Positions 53,463 to 61,839 of a DNA stretch of 64,000 nucleotides are shown piece after piece. Source of the DNA: JAGLOK01 sp963675575 (GTDB lineage: Bacteria; Bacillota; Clostridia; Christensenellales; UMGS416). The notes beneath the pieces are model-generated. The model made no database searches and was not told where the DNA came from. It was given only the letters and a program-made list of their open reading frames with translations. Numbering within the stretch: the first letter of the stretch is position 1; each line of letters begins with the position of its first letter. The stretch is from NCBI GenBank assembly GCA_963675575.1, contig OY776378.1:2976001-3040000 (forward strand), read 5' to 3'. The translations under genes and the position numbers were made by a program.

Positions 53463-54643
53463 AAAAAACAAATAGCATTAATAACAACAGCCCTTCAGTT
53501 GTTCATGAAAGAATTTTATTTACGCTAAACAGCTTGCCGGAAACAATAAAAAAATTCTCAAATAATACAAGGAATACAAGGGTTGCATTAATATCGGCAG
53601 CATCTTTAATAGCAGTACTTTTTCTTACACTATGGACAATAAACCCGGTATTTGCGCAAGGCATGAACTTTAGGCAATCAGTAAGAGAATTTTTAGGATT
53701 TAATCCTGAAGCACAAGAGATAATTGAAGCTCCTCTTACGGCGCAAAGCATTTCCGATATTGCGGAAGATCAAGAACCTGGACAAAAAGAAGAGCTTACC
53801 GAAACCGCCATACTTACTCAACCTGACGAAGAAGGGGTACAAGTGCCAACGGTACAAGTGTCAGGGTATATTTTCGAATTGGAGACGGAAACTCTCTATG
53901 ACGGAGTGACTTTAGTGGTGGGCTACAATGTGCGCCGCGAAAACGGTGAGGTTATGCCGCCTGAGGAAGAATATACAAAAGATCATTTGGCGGGATATAT
54001 AAGAGCCTTTGAATTGCTTATTGACGGGGAAGTTTATAATTCGCGCTCGGATTCACCTCTGCAGTTGGATTGGAGCGATCCGTACGTCTATCGGCAGGTT
54101 GTAAGTTATGATTTAAGTGGATTGGCTAAACCTATTACCGCACAAACTGAAATTATCCTACGCGTTGCAGTACACCAGTACAGTGAAAACCCGTTGGACA
54201 CAATAACAACTTTTGCCGATCTTCCCTTTTCAATAAACACACGCCATGAGAGCAGTGCCGACACGATTACAGCAATCGATACATTGTTTACAAGGGGAGA
54301 TTTTACGGTGGAACTTATGCCAATCAGCTGTTCGTCGATACGTACACTCATTACCATAAGGGCGTATAAGACCGATGACCCCTCTTTCGGAAAACGTATG
54401 GACGGACAGATATCAATTAGCGTAAAAGATCTGGACGGCAATATTTTCCCATGTCCTCCGAACAGCACCTTGGCAAGCATGGGTTATGGCGAAGATGAAA
54501 GCGGGTTCACATATCTTGAATACGAATGGTATGTTGATCCTACATTCGAGCTGCCGAAAACATTTCAGCTGACATTCGGAAGCACTGATGTAAACCCCAC
54601 AACGGAAACGAAGTATGATCCTATAATTATTAATCTGCCTTAA
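53459..54643 (+). CDS. DUF4179-like membrane protein, probable anti-sigma partner
   Basis: The 394-residue protein has a short N-terminal cytoplasmic part (about 1-42), one membrane helix (about 43-65) and a large external domain, which has strands typical of DUF4179 proteins encoded after ECF sigma genes. The acidic stretch at about 85-125 is low in complexity. No zinc-binding anti-sigma motif (HxxxCxxC) is present, so sigma binding would rest on the short N terminus. Overlap with the sigma gene supports partnership. A strong terminator follows. Confidence 0.75.
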   Translation: MKKTNSINNNSPSVVHERILFTLNSLPETIKKFSNNTRNTRVALISAASLIAVLFLTLWTINPVFAQGMNFRQSVREFLGFNPEAQEIIEAPLTAQSISDIAEDQEPGQKEELTETAILTQPDEEGVQVPTVQVSGYIFELETETLYDGVTLVVGYNVRRENGEVMPPEEEYTKDHLAGYIRAFELLIDGEVYNSRSDSPLQLDWSDPYVYRQVVSYDLSGLAKPITAQTEIILRVAVHQYSENPLDTITTFADLPFSINTRHESSADTITAIDTLFTRGDFTVELMPISCSSIRTLITIRAYKTDDPSFGKRMDGQISISVKDLDGNIFPCPPNSTLASMGYGEDESGFTYLEYEWYVDPTFELPKTFQLTFGSTDVNPTTETKYDPIIINLP

Positions 54644-54676
54644 ACCAAACATAAATAATGTAAGATAAAAAGGTTT

Positions 54677-54707
54677 AACCGCTTAAGCTAATGCTTGAGC
54701 GGTTTTT
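54677..54707 (+). terminator. Rho-independent terminator after the ECF sigma operon
   Basis: AACCGCTTAAGC pairs with GCTTGAGCGGTT around a TAAT loop and is followed by T's. Confidence 0.92.
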
Positions 54708-54905
54708 CATGTGTTCTTATAATTATGCAGTTCGCAATTGTAGCGGTTTCATAATTTGGCATTTTTTTAATATTATATATTAGCTCTTTTTTTATAAAAA
54801 AGTGCCCATAAAATGAATAAAAAGCAGGATTATTTTTAAATCATGCAAGGTTTTATGCATTTTAGAATATTTATAAGAAATATTGCTCAAAAATGCAATT
54901 AAACA

Positions 54906-54935
54906 TTGTGTTTACTTCATTATATCTTTTATAAT
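54906..54935 (+). promoter_or_regulatory. Promoter of gdhA
   Basis: TTGTGT (54,906-54,911) and TATAAT (54,930-54,935) are 18 bases apart. A short hairpin (AACCT/AGGTT) lies at about 54,946-54,960 in the leader. The rest of the 340-base gap after the terminator is A+T-rich without other signals. Confidence 0.6.
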
Positions 54936-54993
54936 GTAGTATACAACCTCAGATAGGTTGCATTAGAGCTAAAACTAACAAAGGAGAAACACA

Positions 54994-56343
54994 ATGCAAA
55001 AAGAGAACACTATTTTAGAGAGCGTCAGAAAAAAAGTGAATGCCATGGATGGCGAACAAACCGAGTTTATTCAAGCAGTGGATGAAGTACTTGAGTCACT
55101 TGAACCGGTGGCTAAAAAATACCCCCATTATGTAGAGGCGGGAATTTTCGAGCGCATAGTTGAACCAGAGCGTCAGATAATGTTTCGCGTATCATGGGTG
55201 GACGACCAAGGAAAAGTTCAGGTTAACCGCGGATTCAGGGTACAGTTTAATTCTGCAATAGGTCCTTACAAAGGCGGGCTTAGGTTGCATCCATCAGTAA
55301 ATTTGGGAATAGTCAAATTCTTAGGATTTGAGCAAATTTTCAAAAATTCTCTTACAGGCCTTCCAATGGGCGGCGGTAAAGGCGGAAGTGACTTTGATCC
55401 TAAGGGGAAATCAGATAATGAAGTAATGAGATTTTGCCAAAGCTTTATGACAGAGCTTCAAAGGCATATCGGAGCTGACACTGATGTTCCCGCAGGCGAT
55501 ATCGGCACGGGTGCACGTGAAATAGGATATATGTACGGACAATATAAGCGTCTTCGAAATGAATTTACAGGCGTGCTTACAGGAAAAGGCTTAGCGTGGG
55601 GCGGCAGTTTGGCCAGAACCGAAGCCACAGGCTATGGATGTTGCTATTTCACAGACGAAATGCTTAAAACCAAAGGCGAATCATTTAAAGGTAAAACAGT
55701 CGTAATTTCAGGCTCAGGCAATGTTGCTATATATGCCACAGAAAAAGCGACACAATTAGGCGGAAAAGTTGTAGCTTTAAGCGATTCTTCAGGGTATATA
55801 CATGACAGCGAAGGCATAGACCTTCCTCTTGTAAAGCAGCTTAAAGAAGTTGAGCGTAAGCGCATCAAAGAATATATCAAGCATCATCCAAACGCAACAT
55901 ATACAGAAGGCTCGACAGGAATATGGAGCATACCATGTGACATAGCTCTTCCCTGCGCGACTCAAAACGAACTTGATAAAAAGTCGGCTGAGACTCTTGT
56001 TAAAAATGGTTGCATAGCGGTAGCAGAAGGTGCGAACATGCCTACGACCCCTGAAGGCATTGTAGTGCTTCAGGCAAACGGCGTATTGTATGGCCCCGGA
56101 AAAGCGGCAAACGCAGGCGGCGTAGCTACAAGCGGACTTGAAATGAGCCAAAACAGCGCACGCCTTTCATGGACGTTCGAAAAAGTGGACAGCATGCTCA
56201 AAGATATAATGATTGATATCCACAAAAAAGCAAGCGAAGCAGCAGAAGAGTTCGGTGAACCGGGCAACTTGGTGCTTGGCGCAAACATCGCGGGCTTTTT
56301 GAAAGTTGCAGAAGCGATGTATGCTCAGGGAGTAGCATACTAG
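54994..56343 (+). CDS. gdhA: NADP-type glutamate dehydrogenase
   Basis: The 449-residue enzyme interconverts glutamate with 2-oxoglutarate and ammonia. Conserved runs include FRVQFNSAIGPYKGGLR, LTGLPMGGGKGGSDFDPKG (catalytic Lys region), DVPAGDIGTGAREIGYM, and the Rossmann part VVISGSGNVAIYA. The length and the sequence type are those of the hexameric bacterial NADP-dependent group. AAGGAG precedes the ATG. Monocistronic, with its own promoter and a terminator at 56,371. Confidence 0.97.
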   Translation: MQKENTILESVRKKVNAMDGEQTEFIQAVDEVLESLEPVAKKYPHYVEAGIFERIVEPERQIMFRVSWVDDQGKVQVNRGFRVQFNSAIGPYKGGLRLHPSVNLGIVKFLGFEQIFKNSLTGLPMGGGKGGSDFDPKGKSDNEVMRFCQSFMTELQRHIGADTDVPAGDIGTGAREIGYMYGQYKRLRNEFTGVLTGKGLAWGGSLARTEATGYGCCYFTDEMLKTKGESFKGKTVVISGSGNVAIYATEKATQLGGKVVALSDSSGYIHDSEGIDLPLVKQLKEVERKRIKEYIKHHPNATYTEGSTGIWSIPCDIALPCATQNELDKKSAETLVKNGCIAVAEGANMPTTPEGIVVLQANGVLYGPGKAANAGGVATSGLEMSQNSARLSWTFEKVDSMLKDIMIDIHKKASEAAEEFGEPGNLVLGANIAGFLKVAEAMYAQGVAY

Positions 56344-56370
56344 AACTTTGAATTAATAAGAATAATAAAT

Positions 56371-56400
56371 GAAGTCCCCGAAAAAATCGGGGGCTTCTTC
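56371..56400 (+). terminator. Terminator after gdhA
   Basis: GAAGTCCCCGA pairs with TCGGGGGCTTC around a five-base A loop, with TTC/T bases after it. It also faces the convergent TelA-like gene. Confidence 0.8.
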
Positions 56401-56421
56401 TATGTTTAAAAACAATTTATT

Positions 56422-57519
56422 TTAACCTGCTGTTGCCGGAGTGCTTTCTTTTGCGGCAATTAGTTTTTGTTTCAATTCCGCTTCTAATACTTTGAGCTCC
56501 GCTTCCGCGTTTTGTCTTGCGATGCTTCCTTCCTGCTGTATCCTAAGACTCTCGGTTATGGTTTCAATCAGGTCCGCGTTTGTTTGGCGCAGTGTTTCAA
56601 TGTCGACTATGCCGCGCTCAGCCTCTACGGCTGTTTCCAGTGTGCCTGTTTTTAGCATCTCGGAATTTTTCTTGAGTAATTCGTTGGTAGTGTTTGTCAC
56701 TTCTCGCTGAATTTCTAACGCTGAGCGTTGGCGGAAAATAGTGATAGCGATAACAATCTGGCTTTTCCATAGAGGAATAGTGTTGAGTATTGATGACTGT
56801 ATGCGCTCAACTAATACCTGGTCGTTGTTTTGCACAAGTCGCATTTGTGGCATAGCCTGTATTGCCACCATTCGCGAAAGTTTCAAATCATGCACTTTCT
56901 TTTCAAAGCGGTCAACCATAGCTTCAATATCGCGAAGTTCCTGAGCTTTTATGGCATCATCGGTCTTTTCTACCTCCGCGCGAATTGCCGGAATTTCTTT
57001 TTCTCGCATTTTTGCAATCTGCATATCGCCCGCTGCGATATATATGTCAAGTTCTTTAAGATAATTGTGGTTTTTTTCATATAGCTGATCCAATAATTCG
57101 ATATCTCGGAAAAGAGTATCGCGGGATTTTTCAAGCTGTTCGACAATGTTGTCTATTTGAATGGAGAGCTTGTCATATCTGCCGATAAATTTTTGAATAC
57201 GGCGTTTGAATGAATTAAACAGACCGCCTTTTTTCCCCGACGCAACGCTGTCAATATCGATTTGCTTAACCTTCACCATAAGTTCGTTAAGCGTTTGCCC
57301 AACATAACCGGAATCCTTGGAGCGCACCTGCTCTAAAACAGTATCGGAAAAATCGGATATCTCGGTTTGCGCGCCGACACCATACTGTATCACAGCCTGG
57401 GTGTCGCGGATATCTATGGAAGCTGCTATTTCATTTACTTTTGCTATTTCCTCTGGAGTAAATTCGCTTAGTTCAACTTTATCCGGAAGGTTTTGCAGTT
57501 CATTTTTTACTTCGCTCAT
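56422..57519 (-). CDS. TelA-like toxic anion resistance protein
   Basis: The 365-residue soluble protein is almost wholly helical and coiled-coil. The layout and runs such as RYDKLSIQIDNIVEQLEKS, YEKNHNYLKELDIYIAAG and LWKSQIVIAITIFRQR identify the TelA/KlaA family. The name comes from tellurite resistance, but the normal role is unclear and probably concerns the envelope. It follows the XpaC-like gene by 11 bases on the same strand, a pairing seen in many Firmicutes. Confidence 0.92.
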   Translation of the reverse strand: MSEVKNELQNLPDKVELSEFTPEEIAKVNEIAASIDIRDTQAVIQYGVGAQTEISDFSDTVLEQVRSKDSGYVGQTLNELMVKVKQIDIDSVASGKKGGLFNSFKRRIQKFIGRYDKLSIQIDNIVEQLEKSRDTLFRDIELLDQLYEKNHNYLKELDIYIAAGDMQIAKMREKEIPAIRAEVEKTDDAIKAQELRDIEAMVDRFEKKVHDLKLSRMVAIQAMPQMRLVQNNDQVLVERIQSSILNTIPLWKSQIVIAITIFRQRSALEIQREVTNTTNELLKKNSEMLKTGTLETAVEAERGIVDIETLRQTNADLIETITESLRIQQEGSIARQNAEAELKVLEAELKQKLIAAKESTPATAG

Positions 57520-57530
57520 AGTTTCTCCTT

Positions 57531-58190
57531 TCAGTTATCCTCTTTTTTTTCTTGTATTTTATCTTCATCAAGGAGACCGCGTGAAGATAATGATTTCTTC
57601 AAAACAGTAAGCTCAACATCCAAGTCAAGAATATTGTTTTGATAAAATTTGTTTATTTGTTTGTCCGTGGCTTCGCGAATCAAAGACATTCCCTCTTTAG
57701 CGTTTATTAGAGACTGCTTGCCTTCATCAGAAAGATTGGGAGCTTCAAAAAGCTTTACCGATTGGTTTACGATGGTTTCAAGCGAAGAAAATGTGGCGTT
57801 AAGGTATCTCCTTGCGGATTTTATGTCTTTTGGGTCTTCTTTAACTATTTTAAATATTTGTCTAAACTGGTTGGATATCAAATCCAACTCTTTTTGCATT
57901 TGAGCATCTTTTAATTTGTAGAAATTTCTTCTTATAGATTGAAGCCTTTCATTGCTTTCCTTTATAATGCGCTCAACATCGGCTACGGTTAAACCTTCCG
58001 CGACAAGAGCTTGTTTCTTTTTTTTGTCTTTTTGATTCAATATTATAATAAGAATAATAAAAACTGCGACAAGAACGCCCAAGCCGATTAAAATCCATTT
58101 GAAGAAATCTTTAAATATAATTGCCGCCGCGACCGCGACAACCACTATCGCAACTGCGAATACCGAACAGCCGCTTCCTTTTTCCTGCAT
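57531..58190 (-). CDS. XpaC-like membrane protein
   Basis: From the ATG at 58,190 (AAAGGAG 6-12 bases upstream) the product is 219 residues. Two membrane helices (about 8-55) are followed by a helical cytoplasmic domain. The family is annotated as 5-bromo-4-chloroindolyl phosphate hydrolysis protein (XpaC) because of a B. subtilis assay; a real enzyme role is not established. It is a usual neighbour of TelA and the two probably work together. The upstream extension of the reading frame has no ribosome binding site and overlaps the divergent PadR promoter. Confidence 0.82.
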   Translation of the reverse strand: MQEKGSGCSVFAVAIVVVAVAAAIIFKDFFKWILIGLGVLVAVFIILIIILNQKDKKKKQALVAEGLTVADVERIIKESNERLQSIRRNFYKLKDAQMQKELDLISNQFRQIFKIVKEDPKDIKSARRYLNATFSSLETIVNQSVKLFEAPNLSDEGKQSLINAKEGMSLIREATDKQINKFYQNNILDLDVELTVLKKSLSSRGLLDEDKIQEKKEDN

Positions 58191-58271
58191 AGGCGCTCCT
58201 TTATGATTTATTCTTTTATATTGTATCACAGCATCCCATTTATAGTAAATATAAGTTATTTTCAAAACTAC

Positions 58272-58329
58272 TTGACAATACATAGTAGCTTTAATATAAT
58301 TAAAACAGGTACTAGGCAACACATAGTAG
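58272..58329 (+). promoter_or_regulatory. Promoter and likely operator of the PadR operon
   Basis: TTGACA (58,272-58,277) and TATAAT (58,295-58,300) are exactly 17 bases apart. The 9-mer ACATAGTAG occurs twice, at 58,280-58,288 inside the spacer and at 58,321-58,329, 41 bases later. This is the expected position for autoregulation by the PadR protein. Confidence 0.75.
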
Positions 58330-58341
58330 AAAGGAAATAAA

Positions 58342-58671
58342 ATGGCGCAGGAGACACAGCTGCTCAAAGGAGTGCTTGAAGGGTGCATACTAAAGCTTAT
58401 TAGGGATGAAGCCGCATATGGGTATCTCATAGTTGAAAAACTTAGAAAAAGCGGTTTTGAAAACATAAAGGAAGCAACCGTATATCCTATACTAACAAGG
58501 CTCCAAAAAAAGGGCATATTGAAATTTGAAAAAAAGACTTCGGAAATAGGTCCGCCCAGAAAGTATTATCTGTTGACGGCTGAGGGCGAAAAGGCTCTTC
58601 AGGAATTCATTGATATCTACAAAGAGCTGAAAAACAATGTGGATAACATTTTTAAGGAGGAAGCATTTTGA
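58342..58671 (+). CDS. PadR family transcriptional regulator
   Basis: A 109-residue winged-helix protein of the short PadR type (LLKGVLEGCILKLIRDEAAYGYLIVEKL at the N terminus; VYPILTRLQKKGILK; GPPRKYYLLTAEGEKAL). Such regulators repress a downstream membrane gene and themselves until a ligand binds. The following gene overlaps by 4 bases. A near-consensus promoter with repeated elements stands just upstream. Confidence 0.93.
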   Translation: MAQETQLLKGVLEGCILKLIRDEAAYGYLIVEKLRKSGFENIKEATVYPILTRLQKKGILKFEKKTSEIGPPRKYYLLTAEGEKALQEFIDIYKELKNNVDNIFKEEAF

Positions 58672-59522
58672 ATAATTTAACCAAGAGATCAAAAATGATA
58701 ATAATTATTGCTGCTTGCATTTCATTTTTACTTATTATAACAACAACGTTGCTGTTTATAGCGACAAATAAAAGCGGAAATTTTAATCCGTCAAACAATA
58801 TGCTGATATTAACAATCATATTGCTGGCTATATTATCGCTTGTTATCGTCATCGTTGTTCGATTAAGGAGAAACGAATATACAAAGATGTTTAACAAAGA
58901 CTATTACAAAGTTTATGAAACCATGCAAGACACTATGAAAAACTCCAACCTTACTAAAATGGAAAAAATGGAGGTAATAAGCGATATAACAAGCATGCTT
59001 TATCATGCACAAATGCAAAAAAAAGATGTAAAAGATGTAATCGGAGATGATGTAAACGGCTTTATGGAGCGGGTAAAAAATTCATTTGGTTACAGAAGCT
59101 CAATTCTTTTTGCTGTTATTAACGGCATTATTTATTTAATATTTATTTTAACTCTTATGCAGGGAGTCAATTTTTTAGCGCTGGAAAAAGGCGCGTCTTT
59201 TTTTAATGTTGAAATGTCAACTTCTATTTTGCCATATATGATTTTGATTTCTTTCTTTGTGCTTCCGTTGTTTCGCCACTTTGTTGCAAAGCAAAAAATA
59301 AGCTGGGCGGTGTTTGTTCCCGCTGTCCTTATCACGGCATATATCGGATTTCATGAGCTTTTTTACAGGATTGACCATAACATTGTGTGGATTGAAAAAT
59401 ATTTAAGCGGAAATTTTGTTTTTATCTCGTCATATGCTGTAGTTATTATATGGGCGTGTGTGGTCGCAATATGCTTGCTTGCAAAGTGGTATATACGCAA
59501 AAGATCCATCAAAAAACTATAA
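58668..59522 (+). CDS. Membrane protein coupled to PadR
   Basis: A 284-residue protein with about seven hydrophobic helices: two at the N terminus, then a cytoplasmic helical stretch (about 65-140), then five more. It resembles the DUF1129/DUF1048-type partners of PadR regulators in layout, but I cannot name the family. Overlap of 4 bases with the regulator gene makes it the likely regulated output, perhaps an envelope stress or permeability function. Confidence 0.7.
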   Translation: MNNLTKRSKMIIIIAACISFLLIITTTLLFIATNKSGNFNPSNNMLILTIILLAILSLVIVIVVRLRRNEYTKMFNKDYYKVYETMQDTMKNSNLTKMEKMEVISDITSMLYHAQMQKKDVKDVIGDDVNGFMERVKNSFGYRSSILFAVINGIIYLIFILTLMQGVNFLALEKGASFFNVEMSTSILPYMILISFFVLPLFRHFVAKQKISWAVFVPAVLITAYIGFHELFYRIDHNIVWIEKYLSGNFVFISSYAVVIIWACVVAICLLAKWYIRKRSIKKL

Positions 59523-59570
59523 TATGATAAAATTGTGGTGTTCTTTTAAAAAGAAAGTTTTTTTATCTAC

Positions 59571-59602
59571 GAAAATCCCCGGCTTTGCCGGGGATTATTT
59601 TA
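59571..59602. terminator. Bidirectional terminator between the PadR operon and lipA
   Basis: AATCCCCGG (59,574-59,582) pairs with CCGGGGATT (59,588-59,596) around CTTTG, with T's following on the plus strand. Confidence 0.85.
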
Positions 59603-59606
59603 CACA

Positions 59607-60479
59607 TTATTTTTCAATTGCTTTTGCGTAGCTTTTATGAGCCATGAATGAGCTTCTGGTAAGAGGTGAAGCCTCCACATGCCTGAAACCCATTTGCATT
59701 CCCAGCACAGCATATTCTTCAAAAACGTCAGGATGGATATATTCTATTACGCGATAGTGATCTTTTGAAGGACGCAGATATTGCCCGATGGTTAGTATGT
59801 CGCAATCTATTTCTCTTAAATCCTTCATAACTTCGATCACCTGCTCTTTTGTTTCACCCAAGCCCAACATCATGCCGGATTTAGAAATTAGTTCACTCTT
59901 ATATCTTTTCACTTCAGCCACAACCGAAACAGACTGTTTGTAATCTGCTTCCGGACGGATTGCTTGATACAGAGCGGGAACGGTTTCTACATTGTGACCG
60001 ACCACCGTGCAAGGTGAATCAAGCACACGGCGGACGGCGGACATGTCACCGTTAAAATCCGGAATCAGAGCTTCAATGAGAGTATTTGGGTTTAGTTTTT
60101 TTGTTTCTTCAATCGTTTGAGCGAAATGCAAAGAACCGCCGTCAGGCAAATCGTCCCTAGTGACCGAGGTGATAACCACATAGTTAAGCCCAAGTTCTTG
60201 TACCGCTTGGGCGATGCCGTGTTTTTCGTTTTCATCTATACACTCAGGCTTCCCACTTGTAACGTTGCAAAATTTGCAGTGCCGTGAGCAGACTTTGCCC
60301 AAGATTATAAAGGTGGCGGTATTTTCGTTGTAGCATTTCCCGCGGTTGGGGCACAATGCCTCATTGCAAACAGTGTTTACATTGCATGAGTTTAATATGT
60401 TTACTACATTCATATAATTGTCGCCTGAAAAAGAGTTTACTTTGAGCCATTCGGGTTTTCTAACATAATTATTTTTCAT
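59607..60479 (-). CDS. lipA: Lipoyl synthase
   Basis: The 290-residue radical SAM enzyme puts sulphur atoms on protein-bound octanoyl groups. It has the auxiliary cluster motif CNEALCPNRGKC and the radical SAM motif CSRHCKFC, then EALIPDFNGD and the C-terminal SPLTRSSFMA, whose serine belongs to the RxxxS cluster ligand. All iron-sulphur ligands are present. The start overlaps the end of lipB by 4 bases, so octanoyl transfer and sulphur insertion are encoded together. Confidence 0.97.
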   Translation of the reverse strand: MKNNYVRKPEWLKVNSFSGDNYMNVVNILNSCNVNTVCNEALCPNRGKCYNENTATFIILGKVCSRHCKFCNVTSGKPECIDENEKHGIAQAVQELGLNYVVITSVTRDDLPDGGSLHFAQTIEETKKLNPNTLIEALIPDFNGDMSAVRRVLDSPCTVVGHNVETVPALYQAIRPEADYKQSVSVVAEVKRYKSELISKSGMMLGLGETKEQVIEVMKDLREIDCDILTIGQYLRPSKDHYRVIEYIHPDVFEEYAVLGMQMGFRHVEASPLTRSSFMAHKSYAKAIEK

Positions 60480-61156
60480 AGTTCACCTATTAAATTTTTT
60501 ATATTTATGTGTTCAGGCTGCGCATTAAAAACTTGGCAAAAAGAAGTTGCAACTTGTTTTTTTGCTTGATCAAAGTCAACGTGATGTCCTAAAATCTTTT
60601 TAAGCGAAGTAACTTTGCCAGCACCCAGGCCGCAAGGGTTGATGTATTCAAAATGTTTCAAGTCAGTGTTTACGTTAAAAGCAAATCCGTGCATGGTTAC
60701 GTTTCGGCTAACAGCTATACCTATTGCGCAAATCTTCTTTTCACCTACCCAAACGCCGGTGTGAACTCCACTTTTTTTATTTGCGTCAATATCAAATTCG
60801 TTTTTAAGAAAATTTATTATTGTTTCCTGAATTTTTTCAACAAAAACTCGTATTCCAAGGTTATTTTGAGCAAGATGAATTATAGGATAGCCGACTATTT
60901 GGCCCGGCCCGTGGTAAGTCGCGTCTCCGCCCCTGTTTATCCAAACTGTTTCTATACCTTCGCGATCCAAAATTTCTTTGGGAGCAAGTATGCTGTCTTG
61001 CTTGCCGCGCTTTCCCATAGTTAAAACGGGAGGATGTTCAACGACAATGAAAGAATCGCTTATTTCATCATTAATTCTTTTTTGCTGAAGGCTTTGCTGT
61101 ATTTCAAGGGCTTTTGCGTAATTTGTTTTTTTAAGGTCAATTATGTTTAATATCAT
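60476..61156 (-). CDS. lipB: Octanoyl-ACP:protein N-octanoyltransferase
   Basis: A 226-residue LipB. The conserved regions are RGGDATYHGPGQIVGYPII (His region), GVWVGEKKICAIGIAVSRNV with the catalytic Lys, HGFAFNVNTDL, and NPCGLGAGKVTSLKK with the catalytic Cys. It transfers octanoate from acyl carrier protein to lipoyl domains. First gene of lipB-lipA. No target complex (pyruvate dehydrogenase or glycine cleavage) is in the window. Confidence 0.96.
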   Translation of the reverse strand: MILNIIDLKKTNYAKALEIQQSLQQKRINDEISDSFIVVEHPPVLTMGKRGKQDSILAPKEILDREGIETVWINRGGDATYHGPGQIVGYPIIHLAQNNLGIRVFVEKIQETIINFLKNEFDIDANKKSGVHTGVWVGEKKICAIGIAVSRNVTMHGFAFNVNTDLKHFEYINPCGLGAGKVTSLKKILGHHVDFDQAKKQVATSFCQVFNAQPEHINIKNLIGEL

Positions 61157-61263
61157 ATTTATCCTATTTATTAATCGGTTATTTTTTGCGATTCAATAAT
61201 AACACGCTAGTTTGTTTTTGTCAGTTTAAAGTTAATATATTATTCATTATTTTATTTTTATTG

Positions 61264-61312
61264 TTGACATATGCACAAAACCGTGTTAATATAATAATGT
61301 GCTTACGCACAC
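61264..61312 (+). promoter_or_regulatory. Promoter and operator-like repeat of the three-peptide unit
   Basis: TTGACA (61,264-61,269) is followed by TAATAT (61,287-61,292, spacing 17) or TATAAT (61,290-61,295, spacing 20). The inverted repeat TGTGC-TTAC-GCACA lies at about 61,299-61,312, at the expected transcription start. Confidence 0.6.
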
Positions 61313-61392
61313 AACGAAAAACCAATCATGCAAAGTAAATATCTTACCAGCATGTTTCCATAAAAAAGTAAATTAAGTCAGGGGTGTTTGAA

Positions 61393-61476
61393 ATGTTTGA
61401 TTCAAAGGAAGACAAAAAAAACGAAGAAGGCCTTAAACTGATATTAGACGCTATACAATGGGGATATTACTACTAA
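61393..61476 (+). CDS. Small peptide 1 (27 residues)
   Basis: ATG with AGGGGTG at a suitable distance. The product starts MFDSKEDKKNEEGLKL and ends in ILDAIQWGYYY. The first half is highly charged, and the last 11 residues are hydrophobic and aromatic. This is the shape of a leader plus core, or of a signalling or membrane-active peptide. It is the first of three similar-sized frames between one promoter and one terminator. No family is known to me. Confidence 0.55.
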   Translation: MFDSKEDKKNEEGLKLILDAIQWGYYY

Positions 61477-61496
61477 GATAACGGTGAGGTAATATT

Positions 61497-61580
61497 ATGA
61501 AAAAAGGTAACGAAAAAAAGTTAAAAAAATATTGGGAGACTCTCCTTTTAGAGTTAGGCAACAATCTTGATGATTGCTAA
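61497..61580 (+). CDS. Small peptide 2 (27 residues)
   Basis: ATG with GTGAGGT 7-13 bases upstream. The product starts with the basic run MKKGNEKKLKKYWETLLL and ends in ELGNNLDDC, with a Cys as the last residue. The centre would form an amphipathic helix. It follows peptide 1 by 20 bases. Confidence 0.55.
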   Translation: MKKGNEKKLKKYWETLLLELGNNLDDC

Positions 61581-61647
61581 ATAATAAAAGAAGAAATATT
61601 TAGTCACAACGTATTAATAAGTTTTAAACTTTGAGAGAGGTGACATT

Positions 61648-61746
61648 ATGAAAAACAATCGGAAAAACAAAATTGATAAAGCAGGGCTAACATGGACGCA
61701 ATATGCTAAATCAATGGCGGTAATAGATACATCTTACCTATCATAA
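61648..61746 (+). CDS. Small peptide 3 (32 residues)
   Basis: ATG with GAGAGGTG 6-13 bases upstream, the best ribosome binding site of the three. The product starts MKNNRKNKIDKAGLTWTQYA and ends in VIDTSYLS. The first 11 residues are strongly basic. The terminator follows 30 bases later. Confidence 0.6.
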   Translation: MKNNRKNKIDKAGLTWTQYAKSMAVIDTSYLS

Positions 61747-61775
61747 ATGAAAAGTGTTTAAACAATTCTATATTA

Positions 61776-61803
61776 AAATCACGCTCTTAACGGGCGTGAT
61801 TTT
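61776..61803 (+). terminator. Terminator after the three-peptide unit
   Basis: AAATCACGC (61,776-61,784) pairs with GCGTGATTT (61,794-61,802). The tail is TTTTA. It lies just before the DUF134 promoter region. Confidence 0.75.
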
Positions 61804-61839
61804 ATGATATAATTTATACTTAGCATGAAAGGATAGATT

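Noticed and set aside
54708..54990. Possible riboswitch ahead of gdhA
   Set aside because: Only one 5-bp hairpin is seen in the leader. No known aptamer consensus is recognisable.
57531..58517. Long N-terminal extension of the XpaC-like protein
   Set aside because: The extra codons run antisense through the PadR promoter and gene start. The ATG at 58,190 has a perfect ribosome binding site.
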